The notes under the pieces are model-generated. The model was given only the letters and a program-made list of their open reading frames with translations. It was not told the origin of the DNA and did no database searches. From Hansfordia pulvinata (taxonomy: Eukaryota > Ascomycota > Sordariomycetes > Xylariales): a stretch of DNA of 64,000 nucleotides. A program made the position numbers and the translations under genes. Location: contig BJKQ01000008.1 of assembly GCA_006538405.1 (NCBI GenBank), forward strand, positions 2,666,001-2,730,000, read 5' to 3'. Position 1 is the stretch's first letter. Each line of letters opens with the position of its first letter. Shown piece after piece: positions 34,654 through 47,914 of this stretch.

Positions 34654-35176
34654 TTAATGCTTGGCCGGCGGGGGGCCCGGCGGCGGCGCGTAGTCGCCAT
34701 CGGGTTGGCGGGTGTTGTAGACGTTGCTGGGCTGCTGCACACCCTCGGCCTGGCCGTTGTTGTTGTTGTTGTTGTTGCCGTAGTATCCGTATTGAGGCAT
34801 GGGGTACGACTGGCCCGGCGGGGCTCCGTAGGCCGGCGGGGCGCTGTTGTATGCTTGGGGGTTGTTCTGGTATTGAGGGTTGTTCCCGCCGGCGGCCATC
34901 CATCCGGTTCCGTACATGGGTTGCACACCGGCCTGGCGGCGACGGCGCGTGTTTCTGCGGCTAGAGGGGAGCAAGTCAGCACCGATAGTATTGTGAGGAG
35001 CTGAGACGCATGATGACTTACGCGAGGAGGAAGAAGACGATGAAGGCGACGACAATGACAGCAGCGAGGAGGATCCAGCGACCGTAGTAATCCCACTTGC
35101 TGTAGGTACAGTTATCACCCCAGTAGCAGCCGCCGTAGCGCTTGCTCAGCTGAGCAACGTCACCGAGAGCGGGCAT
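34654..35176 (-). CDS. RCR-family protein (chitin deposition / Congo red resistance)
   Basis: Small membrane protein related to yeast Rcr1/Rcr2, which act in the ER, endosomes and vacuole and affect cell-wall chitin and plasma-membrane transporter sorting. Exons 35022-35176 and 34654-34960 with a 61 nt intron, 153 aa. A short lumenal part (YGGCYWGDNCTYSKWDY) precedes one membrane helix at about 33-52. The basic stop-transfer ARRNTRRRRQAG follows across the splice junction, then the family motif GVQPMYGTGWM. The tail is rich in Pro, Tyr, Asn and Gln (YGNNNNNNNG) and carries PPAY-type motifs (APPAYGAPP) able to recruit Rsp5-like ligases. The splice phase and motif agree exactly. Confidence 0.88.
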
Positions 35177-37111
35177 GATGATGTGGTGAGCGCCCGATGA
35201 GGCTGGTAGCGGACGCCGGGTGCGGTTCAAGCAAGCTTCCAGATCAGTCGGTAGAGCGCGTGCTGAAACGGAGTCAGGCCGTCCAAGCTGGTAGGTGGAG
35301 ACGAGTATCGAGTGTTGCGACCGACAAGGGCGGGATGCTGCTGCGGATTGAGGTACGATGCTGGGCACCAATGCTGCAGGCTCGCGCGATGTATGTGGCG
35401 TATCGTCAGGGATTTTCGATGAGACCGGCGGGAGTTGTTGATGGGCTGGCGGTGCGAGGATGTTGATGCTTGAGATCAGATGGAGGGAGTGAATCAAACG
35501 GCCAGTAGGTAGGTGATGATGGCACGGCTTGGGTTTTATCCATTCAGGTTTGCTCGCCAGTCATTGCTACGGCTGCTGCGCCCCCCGGATCCACTGTGTC
35601 TACTAGTACGAGTACCTACCTAGTAACCGAGCCACGTCTAGCGTCCAGTGCCGTCTTTCCAGAGACTAGCACGAGTTCGTGCCTCGTACCGTGATAGCTT
35701 TCAGGTGCTCAAAGGTCCCAGCCACGCACCCACGGCACCCTACGTGCCGCGCTACCTGTGTGGACTTGCACTTCGAAGAGCAGCAGCTGGAGCTCGGGCA
35801 AGCGCGTATCTGACCCGCACGGGTACGCGGGACGCATACGGTGACGAGCAACCGGAGCCCTCAGTCCAGCCCGGTTGGCTTGGCTCCAGATCCATGTTGG
35901 TGACGATGACCCCTCTGCGGAGTAATAAAGTACATGTATGCCTGACACCTGCACTCATCAGAACCCAGAGATCACGCATCGCGACGAGACCCAGTGAGGT
36001 CGCAAGGCGCTTGCTGTATGGGTGCGTTTATCCATGCATGTCTCGTATGGTATCTGAGCTCACTGCCTCATGATCAGTGATCGTGTCACTAACTAAGGCA
36101 CCTTGGCTTTCGCCAACGTTTTCCCCCAAGGCGACCCTCAGGTCGAATGAACATCCGATGCGAATCCATGACAAATACTCGTAGATGGGACGCCGAGAGT
36201 TGTGCGAACCCAGCGCGTCCAGAACGGCGCCAGCAGGGCAACTAACCACCTAACCTACCACACCTACTTCCCTTCCCCCCAGCAGCCTCGGCATCTGTAC
36301 GAGAAAGGTGGCGCAGGCGATTCTTGGCTGCCAACTTCACGTGCCATGACCAATACTCGTAGGTACGACCTGGAGTAGTCAGTGGATCTTATTAGGGAGG
36401 TAGGTAGTGCGAGTACCTTAGGTAAACCTTGGCAGCTCGCGTGGACGTCTCTAACGAGGCTGTGTCTCCCGGCGTCCCTTCCATTCTCCTTCATGACCGC
36501 TTCAGCCAGCGGCCGCCGCTCGGATGGGGTCGTTCCGGGTTTGCCTGTGGATGACGACGCTGGCCCGGGGTCTTCCACCCCTCACTAACCTGGTTATTTG
36601 GACGCTGCCCGAGCCACCTGCGAGCGAGCGAGCGAGGCCGAAGCGCGGCGTTCTGGAACGATTGGATCGGCGCTACGCGTAGCACAGGCACGACATGTAC
36701 TCGTACGAGTACTCTCCTGCTCATCAGTTGTTCCCCTTCTTCAATCTTGTGTGTGGGGCTTTCTGCGGAGGGCTTCGATGATCCGCTCACAGGGCTGGGT
36801 TATCCGCCCTTGGAGGAGCAATCCGCAGGGTGGGTGGCAGGCGTGGCAGGCTGTGTCGATTCGGGGACGCGCGGGGCTGTCGTCCACCCACCCAGCCACG
36901 CAGCCAAAGAATTCCAAATCGGACATTGGCTCTCTACTACTCGTACTATTCCAAACTACTCGTCAAGTAGGTAGGTATGTAGGGTGTGTAGGTATAGAGG
37001 ACCACAGCTCGTTCGCATCGTGAGCTTTACGCGCTCACCAGGCTGGCGTGATCTGTCCCTTACCAAGTACGAGTAGTAACCTAGCAGGCTCATCTTCCAC
37101 AGACAGAGGGG

Positions 37112-37134
37112 GAGAGAGAGAGAGAGAGAGAGAG
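37112..37134. repeat. (AG)n microsatellite
   Basis: About 11 AG units following GGGG. Confidence 0.85.
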
Positions 37135-37325
37135 CAGAGAGCAGGTGATAATCCCTACCCCTCCTCCGTCCACGGCTAATGACGTGCCGCCACGTCAAAG
37201 CCACCCTTGTAATGCGAATCTTGGAGCTGTGCGTGCTGTGCTGAGACGGCGGGTTCGTGCATCTGCAAGGCCCGGTGAGCCGACGATGCGCTGCTGATTC
37301 TCTCACCCCCTGGGCTACGGTTGGT

Positions 37326-37383
37326 GTCGTCGTCGTCGTCGTCGTCGTCATCGTCGCCGCTGCTGCTACTGCCGCCGCCGCCA
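37326..37383. repeat. Trinucleotide-rich tract (GTC)n then (GCC)n
   Basis: About eight GTC units, then imperfect CTG/GCC units. No credible coding frame. Confidence 0.75.
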
Positions 37384-38713
37384 TCAGTCTCCATTCTCCC
37401 TTTGGCCTTCCCCTTGTCTCAACACGCGCGTCTCAAGCATCTCGCTGCAGCGACATGCGCCCTTGGTTGGCCAGCTCGTGGACCCAGCGCATTGCGGCCC
37501 GCGTTGGGTGGCAAAGGAGACAAGACAGGCCCGCGCATGTAGATCCAAGTCCGAACTGCCTTGCAAACTCGTGAGGGCCAGCATTGTCGAGGCCGACAAA
37601 CGAGGAGCAAACAACCTTCTCCGACAGCCTCGGCGGCGTAGCACCGACTTCCAGGATATTATTACTGCTACCTACATGACCTACTCCCATGCCTACGAGT
37701 ACTCGTACCTAACTCATGGGCACTCCCGGACGAGACGCGCCTCCCGAGTTGCAGCCGCGGGAACCCACAAATTACCAGCATCCTGTCTGCTGCGTTGGCA
37801 TGGTCGCCTGCCACTGGCCAATCAGAACCTGCCCGCCGCCCTGCTTTGCCAACGCATCACCGCATCGCACCTGGTCTCTGGTCTGTGTGTAGCCCTTTAC
37901 CTCCTTCTCGACTGCCCCTTCGTCTCTGCTGCGCCGGCGGTCGGCTTCTTCATTCTCTCCTTCTCCTTCTCTGCCTCCTTCTCTTCTCTCGCCCGCGCCC
38001 ACCAGTCTTGCCATTGGCCCTCCAGCAGCAGCGCCCACGCCCATATAGGCAAACTCCTCCAACTGAGGCCTTCCATGTGCCCAATGCCGATAGACGGTCA
38101 GGTACACCCTGCCTGTCAAGGGCATCAGGGTCGACCAGATTACACGTTCGGTCCCATTGTCTTCAAGTCCACCGCCTCGACGTGAAAAGGATTTACAGCG
38201 CCCCCCGTTCTATTCTCGACGACATGGCCACAACCTACTTGTCCTGCGCGCATCGGCCCTGATGCTACATATGCCCGCTGAGCGCGCCTCTCGGCTTCCC
38301 AAGGCCGCCACATTTGGTTGCGGCTTGTCTAGCTTCCCTACGACCGACTCTTCCGCCACCACGATTCTCTACGATCCGAGCCCGCCTACGCGCAGAAAAT
38401 CAACGTCACGCAGATGTTGCTGTTGCAGACAACCTCGCAGCCAGAGCAGACAATATGCCAGCACAAGGGGCTCTCCTCGGGAGCCGTTCTCGGTGCGCGG
38501 CACCAACCCAGCATTCAGCTCGCGAAAGGGATTTTGATGTATTAGGTCGTCGCCGGCCAGAGGTGAAACCGCTTCTATGGGGGTGGGGATATCGTAAACG
38601 TCGTTATGGGTAGGAAAGGTCATCGCCCGATGGGCCCTCTTCGAGGCTCGGTGGCGTCGCCGCACGTCGACCAGTGGGACCTCTGCGGAAGATGAAGAAC
38701 TTCCCAGTGAACC

Positions 38714-39613
38714 TCATTTATTGGCCCATTTCATGAGCCATTGGATCACGGCATCCAGGTTTGTTTCTTCCTTTGCACTGATGCCATAACAGGACACCTC
38801 TCGGCACGTGATACTTTTGAGATCAAGGGCGTCGATGAGTTCGTCTACTGACAGCTTGTCGGGTAGATCGGATTTGTTGCCCAGAACGAGCAGAGGGATG
38901 CCCTCCAGGCTGTCTTGTCTCATCAAGGCGTGCAGCTCCTCCTTGGCCATGGGCAACAGGTTCAGGTCTGCAATGTCGATGATGAAGACAATCGCATTCA
39001 CGCCCCGGCAATACCTCTCCCACATGGGCCGGAACCGAGGCTGCCCGCCGAGATCCCAGCACTTAAGTGTCACATGGCCACGCTGCACGCGCTTCATGTT
39101 AAAGCCCACGGTGGGGATGGAGCTACACGAATGGTGTGTCAGTGGGCTACAATCAGGGCATGCACCACGCCCATGTCGGTCCTCGGACGGGACGAAGCTC
39201 GTCTACACGGCAGAACACATCATGTTGAAGCCGTGACGAGGGGTTGAGAGAGGTCGCGTGCTTACTCGATGGTGAATTCCCCACCCTATCGGAAACGGTA
39301 TTAGCCAAGGTCGTGACCTCGTGCGCCGTGGGATTGCGGGGTACCTTACCGATAAAACTCGGAGCAGAGAGGTCTTGCCAGCATTTTGCAACCCAATCAT
39401 CGTCACATCCATCTCCGTTGCCCTATGACCAAGGTCAGCACATGCCGCGGGAAGGGAAGCCAGCCAGACCAAAGGGCACCACCGGGGCACCTGTCTCGCG
39501 AGCCGGCCAAAGCGACCCGATGTGTCTTTTCAGAGGGCGGCAAGGTCCACTCTTGTCGCTTACCAGAAAGTCCTGAGCAACCAGTCGTAGACCTTCCGGA
39601 ACAGTCCTGCCAT
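38714..39613 (-). CDS. ARL8-type small GTPase
   Basis: ADP-ribosylation-factor-like GTPase; animal ARL8 drives lysosome positioning and fungal homologues act on the endosome/vacuole side. Exons 39564-39613, 39350-39422, 39266-39285 (only 20 nt) and 38714-39122, 183 aa, with phases consistent. The amphipathic N-terminus MAGLFRKVYDWLLRTFW lacks the myristoylated Gly2 of ARF, as in ARL8. G1 is GLQNAGKT (27-34), switch I has IPT (T52), G3 is WDLGGQ (70-75), G4 is NKSD (130-133) and G5 is ISAKE. PRFRPMWERYCRGV after switch II is characteristic of ARL8. Length matches the family (about 186). Confidence 0.93.
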
Positions 39614-42600
39614 AGTGTCCTGTGATATGAGTCTGGGTGTCGTCAGGTCTGAGAGGCGCAATGTCGCGGCGTGGGACAGCGCGCGCTGGTGGTGGCTGTG
39701 GCAGCGGCGACAGCGGCAGCGGCGAGGACGGCGACGTTTGTGGCCGAAGTGGACGGCCCAGGGAAGCGATAGGTAGCAAGTATGAGACAGACGAGGCTGC
39801 CAGACAGGCAAGATAAGTGAAAGGCTCGAGATACGGCGGCGGGGTGATGGCCGAGGTCGAGGCCGAGCGGGATATTAAATAGCAGGCCCAGTGCGGCGAG
39901 TCGGCTTGAAGAAATGAGCAGCAAGTAAAGAATTGATCATGAAGAGAAAAAAAGAAAATGTCTCGTTCCGTATGGCGAGCTGGCGTCAGTCCGGCGTGAC
40001 GCTCGCGACGCATGAAACGGCTGGGGACAAATATGTTCGGTGAGTGCTGAGAGGCGGCGTTTGGCGGCGGTTGTGACGACAGCCCAAGTACTCGTACACC
40101 CACCAGACGGGTGGGATGGATGGGAGAGAAGCGCCCTCGAGGTCCAGGAGGGCCGCTGTTCCCCACCACGGAACCCGCACCAACAGTACGATGACCCGTG
40201 CCCGTGCCTTGGGCGGGAGTGATCAGGTGGTGGAAAGGTGACTGAAGCTAAACGCTAAACCTCGGGGGTCGTCTCTGCCAGGCGGCTGCAGGGTTCAAAG
40301 GACCAGGGTTTTGTTCGTTTGGTGCTATTTTACCGAGCTGGTGGAGCTCTACGGAGTAGAGGGCGGCAACCACAGATAATGAAAGCAGACGCTCGAGACG
40401 AGTTGACGGCGCAGGCGAGGCTCGCGAGGCCCGGATCGGGACGACAAGGCCAGGTGGGAGTAGCCAAGGCCCGCGGTGAAACCGACGGCTGGCGCGGGCG
40501 GTTGTGGCGATGAGGAAGCAATGGTGCAACAAGGTGACTGAGGGGCGGTACAGAGCCAGGGCAGGTCGCGGGTTGCGGGTCGCAGGTCGAAGAGAGTGAG
40601 TGATGGACGGGGAATGGGTCGCCCAAGGGCCGGTCGCAGCGGTTCGGACCTTACCTAGTCGCAGCAGGCGGGTGTCGAGTGCGGGCGTGGCGGGCTACCT
40701 TACGTTAGCCACGCTATTAGCTTGGTGCTGCTCGCTCACTATGCCACCTCGGGTAGGCGGAGACCCATCTGCCAATGATCCTTGTCGAGTTGGACTTTTG
40801 GACGGGCGGTCGGGGGGAGACGTCGTCCATATGATCAGATCGCAGCAGATCCAAGCAGAGTAGGACGCGCCGGATGGGGCTATGCAGATCGGCTTCCGAG
40901 GCTGGCCCCAACTACTCGTATGCGTGAACTGAACGGCGAGCGCGCAGCAGCAAGGCACGTCACGTCGCGCCACTCTGGCAATGAGTCTTTCCGACGGCGA
41001 GGCGAATGACGAGGGAGGGGCGCGGGAATGAGTTCACGGCGGCGGGCGGCGGTGGTGGACACGGACGCGGCTGGCTAGGTCCGGTATTCAGGACGCGGCA
41101 GGCTCGCAGCTCTCGTCCGCTGTGTAGAGGTGATGCAGGGACGTTGGTCGAGGCGTACAAGACGCGTTCTGTGCACCCCAGTGGTCTCGCAGTCCTGGTC
41201 TATTCTTGACGCTCGCTTCGTTTCCCCAACGCGGGATCTTGAGGTTGTCGGAGTTCGCTGGCCAATAGCGAGAGCGAAGAAAAAGCAACGCCGAACCGGC
41301 GGACAGGAGCTCGTCGTTATTCCTAGGGCTGGCTGCCGCTTGCGCTTGAGCCGTGCGCAGTCGCCCTTTTGCTGGTGATGCTGGGGCCGGGCGATTCGTT
41401 CAGCTTACACAAGCCTAACCACGCAGGGGTCGAGATCCGCGACGGTGTATCACAGGCAGTGGGCACAGCTCCCCGAGGGCGCGATACGCTGGGCCCCTCT
41501 GCTAAGAACCAGAGAGTCCGACGGCACCGGTTGCTGACCTCACAGTGCCTGAAGTCGGCGAGGGGGTTGGGTTGGAAGTTGGGCGGCTAGTTGAATGGGT
41601 CTTGCTACTCGGGAGGTAAATGTTGCGAGTCTCATCGACAGGTACGAAAGGCGAGTAACGGGAGGCCCCCGCCGGCATGTTTTGTCAAGAGGGAGCTTTG
41701 GAACGAGGGCGACGGATTCGAAAGCTGAGTGGGAAGTGTCCACGCGGAGGGAGGGACAGGTTCGGGTTCAGGTCAAAGCAGGCTGAGGCGGCGCAGAGCC
41801 CTTACCTTACGACATGAGTGTTGCTGGAGGCAGACCACGACTGGACCGATGTCCACGAGTGAGATGGGCCCGGCCTACCCTAATGCATGGACCAGCAGGG
41901 ACACACTCGAACCCAACTACATCATGTGTCCGGTACTTGCATGAAGAGGTGAAATCGCAAGCCGTGACAGGGGCATACGCGTGTTCGACAAGGTCTCCTC
42001 TACTCGTACAAAGTTGCGATGGGTGTACATGTCGAGCGGGCACCACCTACCCGCGCGCCGTCAATAAATTAAATCGTTACCAACAACTACCGTACGTACC
42101 TCCTGCCCATGGCGCGGATACACAGGACGCCGGCACCCATGTGGAAATGGAAGGCACTTCCGCGACGAAGCAACCTACGAGTACCTTACCTACCTACCTA
42201 CTTGAAGGTGAGGGTCACTCATCGGCCTCTTGGGGAGGTTACAAGGCAAATCGACCGAGCCGCTGCAGATGCCGGGTATCTACCTACCTACGGTACCTTA
42301 CCTACCACCAAACCGACATGAGGTAGGGTAGGTACGAGTACTCCCACCTCGTTACCTCATGTAGGCTGTCCGAAATTCTCCTTTTCGCTACGACCTTATT
42401 CGTCTACCTACGATAGGTGCTGGACCTTACCTCACATGCATCTACCTGCTTTATCCGTGGTGTCAAGGTGCAACGCGGGCAGCCCAGCTTCGATCAACCT
42501 CGTACATGCCCCCCTTCCCCCGGGCTGCTGGCGAGTGGGCGTCGAGAACCTCAGACTAGGCGCGACGGGATGATCTGAGGGGGCAGGCGGGGACCGCAGG

Positions 42601-44110
42601 GCTGTCACGTGTTACCAACCCCAGGCATCAACGACGAAAACGGGATGGGGGCGCGGCTCTGGAGGCTTCGGCCCAACGCTGTCTCGCTCATCCAGATTCC
42701 GACCAAACCAGGCGAGTCGCCCCGGCAGGGAGCGGACGGTCGAGTCAAGCCAAGCCCAGCCAAACAGGCAGGCAGGCAGCCTTCGAGGTGGACAAGGTGA
42801 GCCCAATGCATTTCCATGTGAGTACGCGTAGCTAAGGTGAGACGGCAGCCTGGCGCCCTGGCGCCCTGGTGCCCCGGGACTGCGACCCTTCTGGGGACGC
42901 ATGGGACGGTGCCATCGACCACCTAATCAAATCGAGCGTGCTGATGCAGTGCAAATGCACGTAAGATGGCGCTGGAGGTCTCAGACGCTCGGTACATCCA
43001 CGGGTCCAAGGGCGATATCAACATCAGGGTGAGATCAGGTCTTGGTGGAGCCGGCGCGACGTCCGAAAAGAGGTGCCTGTCGTTTTGTGAGGTCAGGGCA
43101 TGCGAGACAAGACGTGAAGAATCACGATGAGGGGACGGCGGCATTTCCAGGTGCGTGGTTACGTTCCTGTGGCTCGCTCGTCGCGAAGACACCAAACAGT
43201 CCGAGGATGTTTGAAGGCATACTCGTATTGGACACCAGCTAGCGATGTCATCAGCCCGCGGTGCCCATCCATACCCTACATTCGGAAGCCGAGTGCTCGT
43301 GGAAACAGTACGGAATACATTGGATGCATACGAGTAGATCGGGCTTGCCGCGCAGAATACCCCGCCACTACACCCATCCTGCATGTACTCCGTACCAAGC
43401 CTTCCATCTCCGTCTTATTAGTTATTGTTCAATACAAGCATTCACAGGCGTCCCAGCTGATACGATACTCGTACTCGGGCGCTGCAGGTGTACGAGTTGT
43501 TACTGGATTCGTGCTCCGCAGCAGAAATGCCTCCCATCCCTTTACTACCAGGTACCTAAGGCATGTATGTAGACACTCCAGATATCCTTGAACATGCTCA
43601 GACCTTCAATCCCAATAGATGGGTCGCCTCTGTCGTAATGGCTGAAATATCAAACCTCGTCAGTACCCGCCAAGTCGCTGTGTAAGAGGTATCTAAGGCA
43701 CCTCTTAGGAAGTACTCACGGCGAACGATATAGGTAGGCGTACGTAGCTTCTTCCATCCATGGGCGTGAGCGAAATGCATGTACCTTCATATTACCATTG
43801 CCTCCAGGGCGCTGCTTCCGCCGGTTGAATTGGATTTTAGGTAATGGACGAGTACCTAAGGTAAGGACCCGCTTCAATCCACCCCTCCGCGGCCCACCTG
43901 GGGGCCTGCCGTGCCTGCTCTTCGCCTCTTCGTGCCTGCTTTGTTAGTGCCGTCGATAAGATAAGCCCAGCCCGAAATTTATTTTTCGTCCCTCCATCGT
44001 CATCCGCGGGCCTCGTCCAACGACCAGCCCAGTCACGCCGGTTACTTTCCTGTCGCTTCGACGGTCGCATCTCCCTGTACAAAATCACTCTGGTCGGCGG
44101 GTCTCCCAAA
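39614..44110. other. Intergenic region between divergent ARL8 and RNA polymerase I subunit genes
   Basis: The flanking genes are divergent, so two promoters lie here. Octamers are at 40089, 40913, 42001, 42176, 42333, 43220, 43329 and 43466. CCTA/TAGG runs are dense at 42183-42340. No gene supported. Confidence 0.6.
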
Positions 44111-47100
44111 ATGGCTTCCCGCTCGACCAAGTCCAAGACCAAAACAAATTGGGACCACGAATACAACACCCTGCGGCGCGAGAATCTCTTCCGCAACCCG
44201 CCCACCGACCATACGGCCTACCCGCTGCTCCAAAGCGCCGTCAACCCGCATATCGAGTCCTTCGACGCCATATTCAAGCCCAATGGCCTTATCGAGCATG
44301 GCCTGGCCGACATCGGCTGCAGGACCTTCCTCGACGGCGACGAGCGCGCCCCGCCCGGCCAGCGCAACAAGCTCACCGTCCGCTACAAGAGCGTCCAGCT
44401 CATGAAGTCTCAATTGCCCCCGGCCAACAAGTTCGCCCGCAACCGCGAAGTTCTCCCAGCCGAGTGCCGTGAGAGGCATGTCACCTACCGAGGCAAGCTC
44501 TCGGCCACATTTGAGTACACCGTCAATGGCGGCGATCCCGTGGAATTCACCCGCGAGCTGGGCCAGTTGCCCATGATGATCAAGGTTCGACCACCCCCAA
44601 AGGGTCTCGTGGAGTGGTGCCACCACAGGCCGTAACTCATATTGCTGACACTTCCAACAGTCCAAACACTGCCACCTGCGAGGCAACAGCCCGCGCAACT
44701 GGTCGCGCGCAAGGAGGAATCCGAGGAGCTTGGCGGCTACTTCATCGTCAACGGCATCGAGAAGATTATTCGGCTTCTGCTTGTCAACAGGCGCAACTTT
44801 CCCCTGGCCATAAACCGCCCCAGCTTCCAGAACCGAGGCTCCGCATATACCCCATACGGCATCATCTTCCGATCCGTGCGCCCAGATGAGACCTCGCAGA
44901 CCAACGTCCTCCACTACCTAAACGACGGCAATGTCACTTTCCGCTTCTCCTGGAAGAAGAATGAATATCTCGTGCCCGTCATGATGGTCCTCAAAGCGCT
45001 GGTTGAGACCAACGATCGAGAAATCTTTGAAGGTCTTGTGGGATCTCCCGACTCCGAGGGCATAAAGAACACATTCCTCACAGACCGCGTGGAGCTGCTT
45101 CTGCGAACATACAAGACATACAACGTTTACACCATGGCGCAAACTAGGGCGTATCTCGGAGAGAAGTTCCGGCCTGTCCTGGGCGTGTCAGAGACCATGT
45201 CCAACTACGATGTGGGCACGGAGTTCTTGCGCAAGATAGTCCTTGTCCACCTGGGCAACGCCAGTGTGAGCGAGGCACAAGATTCTGATAAGTTCCGCAT
45301 GCTGCTCCTGATGACTCGCAAGCTCTATGCTCTCGTGGCTGGAGACTGTGCTGTCGACAACCCCGACGCTGTCCAGAACCAGGAGATCCTCCTCGGCGGT
45401 TTCCTCTATGGGCAAATCATCAAGGAGCGCCTCGACGAATTGCTTTCCACTAGCCTGCGTCTTGTTCTCCGCGACTACGTCCGGCGTTCGCCAGGGAAGA
45501 CTTTCAACTCGGAGGTTTTCAGCAAGGACTTCCCAGCCAAGATTTTCGCCAAGACGAACGAGAACATTGGCCAAGGGCTCGAATACTTCCTCTCGACAGG
45601 TAACCTGGCTAGTCCCACTGGTCTCGATTTGCAGCAGACGTCGGGCTTCACGGTTGTTGCTGAGAAGCTCAACTTCCTCCGTTTCATCAGCCACTTCCGC
45701 ATGGTTCATCGTGGCAGTTTCTTCGCCCAGCTCAAGACGACCACTGTTCGCAAGCTGTTGCCCGAGTCTTGGGGTTTCCTCTGCCCCGTACATACTCCTG
45801 ATGGCTCTCCATGTGGCCTTCTCAACCATTTGGCTCACAAGTGCAAGATCATGACCGAGTCTGTTGATACGAGCACCATACCGCAACTTGCTGCCGAGCT
45901 GGGAGTTAACGATACCTCCTCCGCTGCCACACAAGAGAGCGTTGTCGTCATGCTAAATGGAAGGATTCTGGGCTGGTGCAAGCCTAAAGAATCTCGCCGT
46001 ATCGCCGATACGTTCCGCCACTGGAAGGTAGAGGGCACTCACGGGATTCCCCTGCATCTCGAGGTTGGGTATGTTCCCGCCTCCAACGGAGGGTCATACC
46101 CTGGCATCTTCATGTCTTCGGAGCCCGCCCGCATGGTCCGCCCGACCAAGTACCTGCCTCTGGAGAAGGAGGACTTTGTGGGCCCTCTCGAGCAGCCTTA
46201 CATGACCATCTCGTGTACTGAGCAAGAGATTGTCTCCGGCGAGTCTACTCACGTCGAGTTCGACCCCACGAATATGCTCTCGATTCTTGCCAACATGACG
46301 CCCTTCTCCGATTTCAACCAGAGCCCTAGAAACATGTACCAGTGTCAAATGGGTAAACAGACCATGGGAACTCCGGGAGCGTCGCTCGCGTACCGGACAG
46401 ACAACAAGATGTACAGGCTCCAGACCGGCCAGACCCCGGTTGTACGGTCCCCTCTCCACAACGCCTACGGATTCGACAACTTCCCCAACGGCACCAACGC
46501 CGTCGTCGCAGTCATTTCTTACACCGGCTATGATATGGACGACGCCATGATTCTCAACAAGTCCGCCCACGAGCGCGGCTTCGGTCATGGCACCATCTAC
46601 AAGACGAAGAAGTGCTCTCTCAAGGAGGACAACAACTCGAGATCGGTGAAGCAAATCAAGAAGGCCTTTGGCTTTGCGCCGGGAATGGCCACCAAGTCCT
46701 GGGTACATACGCAGCTGGACGATGATGGTCTTCCCCACATCGGCAGATCCGTTCAGGAGGGTGACATTCTGTACGCGTGGCACACCGTGACCGTCGACTA
46801 CAGCGGAAACCTCGTTAATCGCGATGGCGTGACACACTACGAGAAGTACAAGGACGGAGAGCAGGCCTTCGTTGAAGAGGTCCGCCTCATTGGTAGCGAG
46901 ATGGGCAACGAGCCTGCTCAGAACATCTCCATCAAACTTCGAGTACCCCGCTCGCCAATCATCGGCGACAAGTTTTCCTCGCGCCACGGACAGAAGGGTG
47001 TCTGCTCGCAGAAATGGCCAGCCATCGATATGCCCTTCTCCGAGTCCGGCATCCAACCCGATGTCATCATCAACCCCCACGCTTTCCCGTCCCGAATGAC

Positions 47101-47914
47101 AATCGGCATGTTTGTCGAGTCCATCGCTGGCAAGGCCGGCGCCCTGCATGGCCTCGCCCAGGACTCTACACCCTTCCGTTTCGACGAAGAGAACACGGCG
47201 GGCGACTATTTCGGCCACCAGCTCATGAAGGCCGGCTACAACTACCACGGTAACGAGCCGATGTACTCGGGAATTACCGGGGAGGAGCTGGCTGCCGATA
47301 TCTACGTTGGCGTGGTCTACTACCAGCGCCTGAGGCACATGGTCAACGACAAGTACCAGGTCCGAACCACCGGTCCGGTTGTGCCAACGACCGGTCAGCC
47401 CATCAAGGGCAGAAAGCGTGGTGGTGGTGTCCGTGTGGGAGAGATGGAGCGCGACGCCCTTCTTGCCCACGGAACGGCATTCCTGCTTCAAGACCGCCTC
47501 ATGAATTGCTCAGACTACTGCCGCTCCTGGATCTGCCGGGAATGCGGCTCGTTCCTCTCCATGCAGCCCACGGTCTCGCCATTCGGAGGCAAGAAGCGCA
47601 CTATTGGCACAGTCAGATGCCGCAAGTGCGCCACCAGGTTGGACGACATGGTGGATCTCGACCCTGCCAAGATCGAGGGCGAGATTTGGGAGGACGGCTC
47701 AGGCGACCAATGGGTTGGCGGTGAGAACACCACCTTGGTTGCTGTTCCAGGAGCGCTCAAATATCTCGATGTGGAACTCGCGGCCATGGGTGTGAAGCTC
47801 AAATACCGCGTCGACCCCAAGGATGCGCCGAGAAAGGGGCGCTTGGTGCAGACGAAGTGGGAGGCGCTGGAGACGGGCACCAAAGCCCTGCCGCCTGCTG
47901 TCGCTGCGGCATAG
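44111..47914 (+). CDS. DNA-directed RNA polymerase I second-largest subunit (Rpa135/RPA2; one-base frameshift in this sequence)
   Basis: Forms half of the Pol I active-site cleft for rRNA synthesis in the nucleolus. Exons 44111-44584 and 44661-47914, about 1242 aa; the yeast protein is about 1200. Landmarks include GYFIVNGIEKIIRLL, RPSFQNRGSAYTPYGI (Pol I-like), GYDMDDAMILNKSAHERG (about residue 780, metal-binding acidic residues), GDKFSSRHGQKGVCS, NPHAFPSRMTIGM and a C-terminal zinc-binding region (CRECGSF...CRKCATR). The intron donor is weak (GTTCGA), acceptor CAACAG. Just inside exon 2 the frame slips at the CCC run 44690-44692: SKHCHLRGNSP is in one frame and AQLVARKEESEELGG in the next. 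One added C joins them into the conserved family sequence. Confidence 0.93.

Larger units (their letters stand above)
35177..38713. other. Intergenic region with densest octamer group
   Basis: Octamers lie at 35607, 36176, 36354, 36698, 36704, 36938, 37068, 37694 and 37700, including a 16 bp palindrome (36697-36712) and a 14 bp palindrome (37694-37707). It also holds an (AG)n tract (about 37112-37134) and a GTC/CGC trinucleotide run (about 37326-37380). A plus-strand open frame at 38157-38537 has no recognisable features and converges on ARL8. Confidence 0.6.

Noticed and set aside
38157..38537. Plus-strand open frame converging on ARL8
   Set aside because: Only weakly protein-like; would overlap the probable ARL8 3' UTR. 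Needs transcript evidence.
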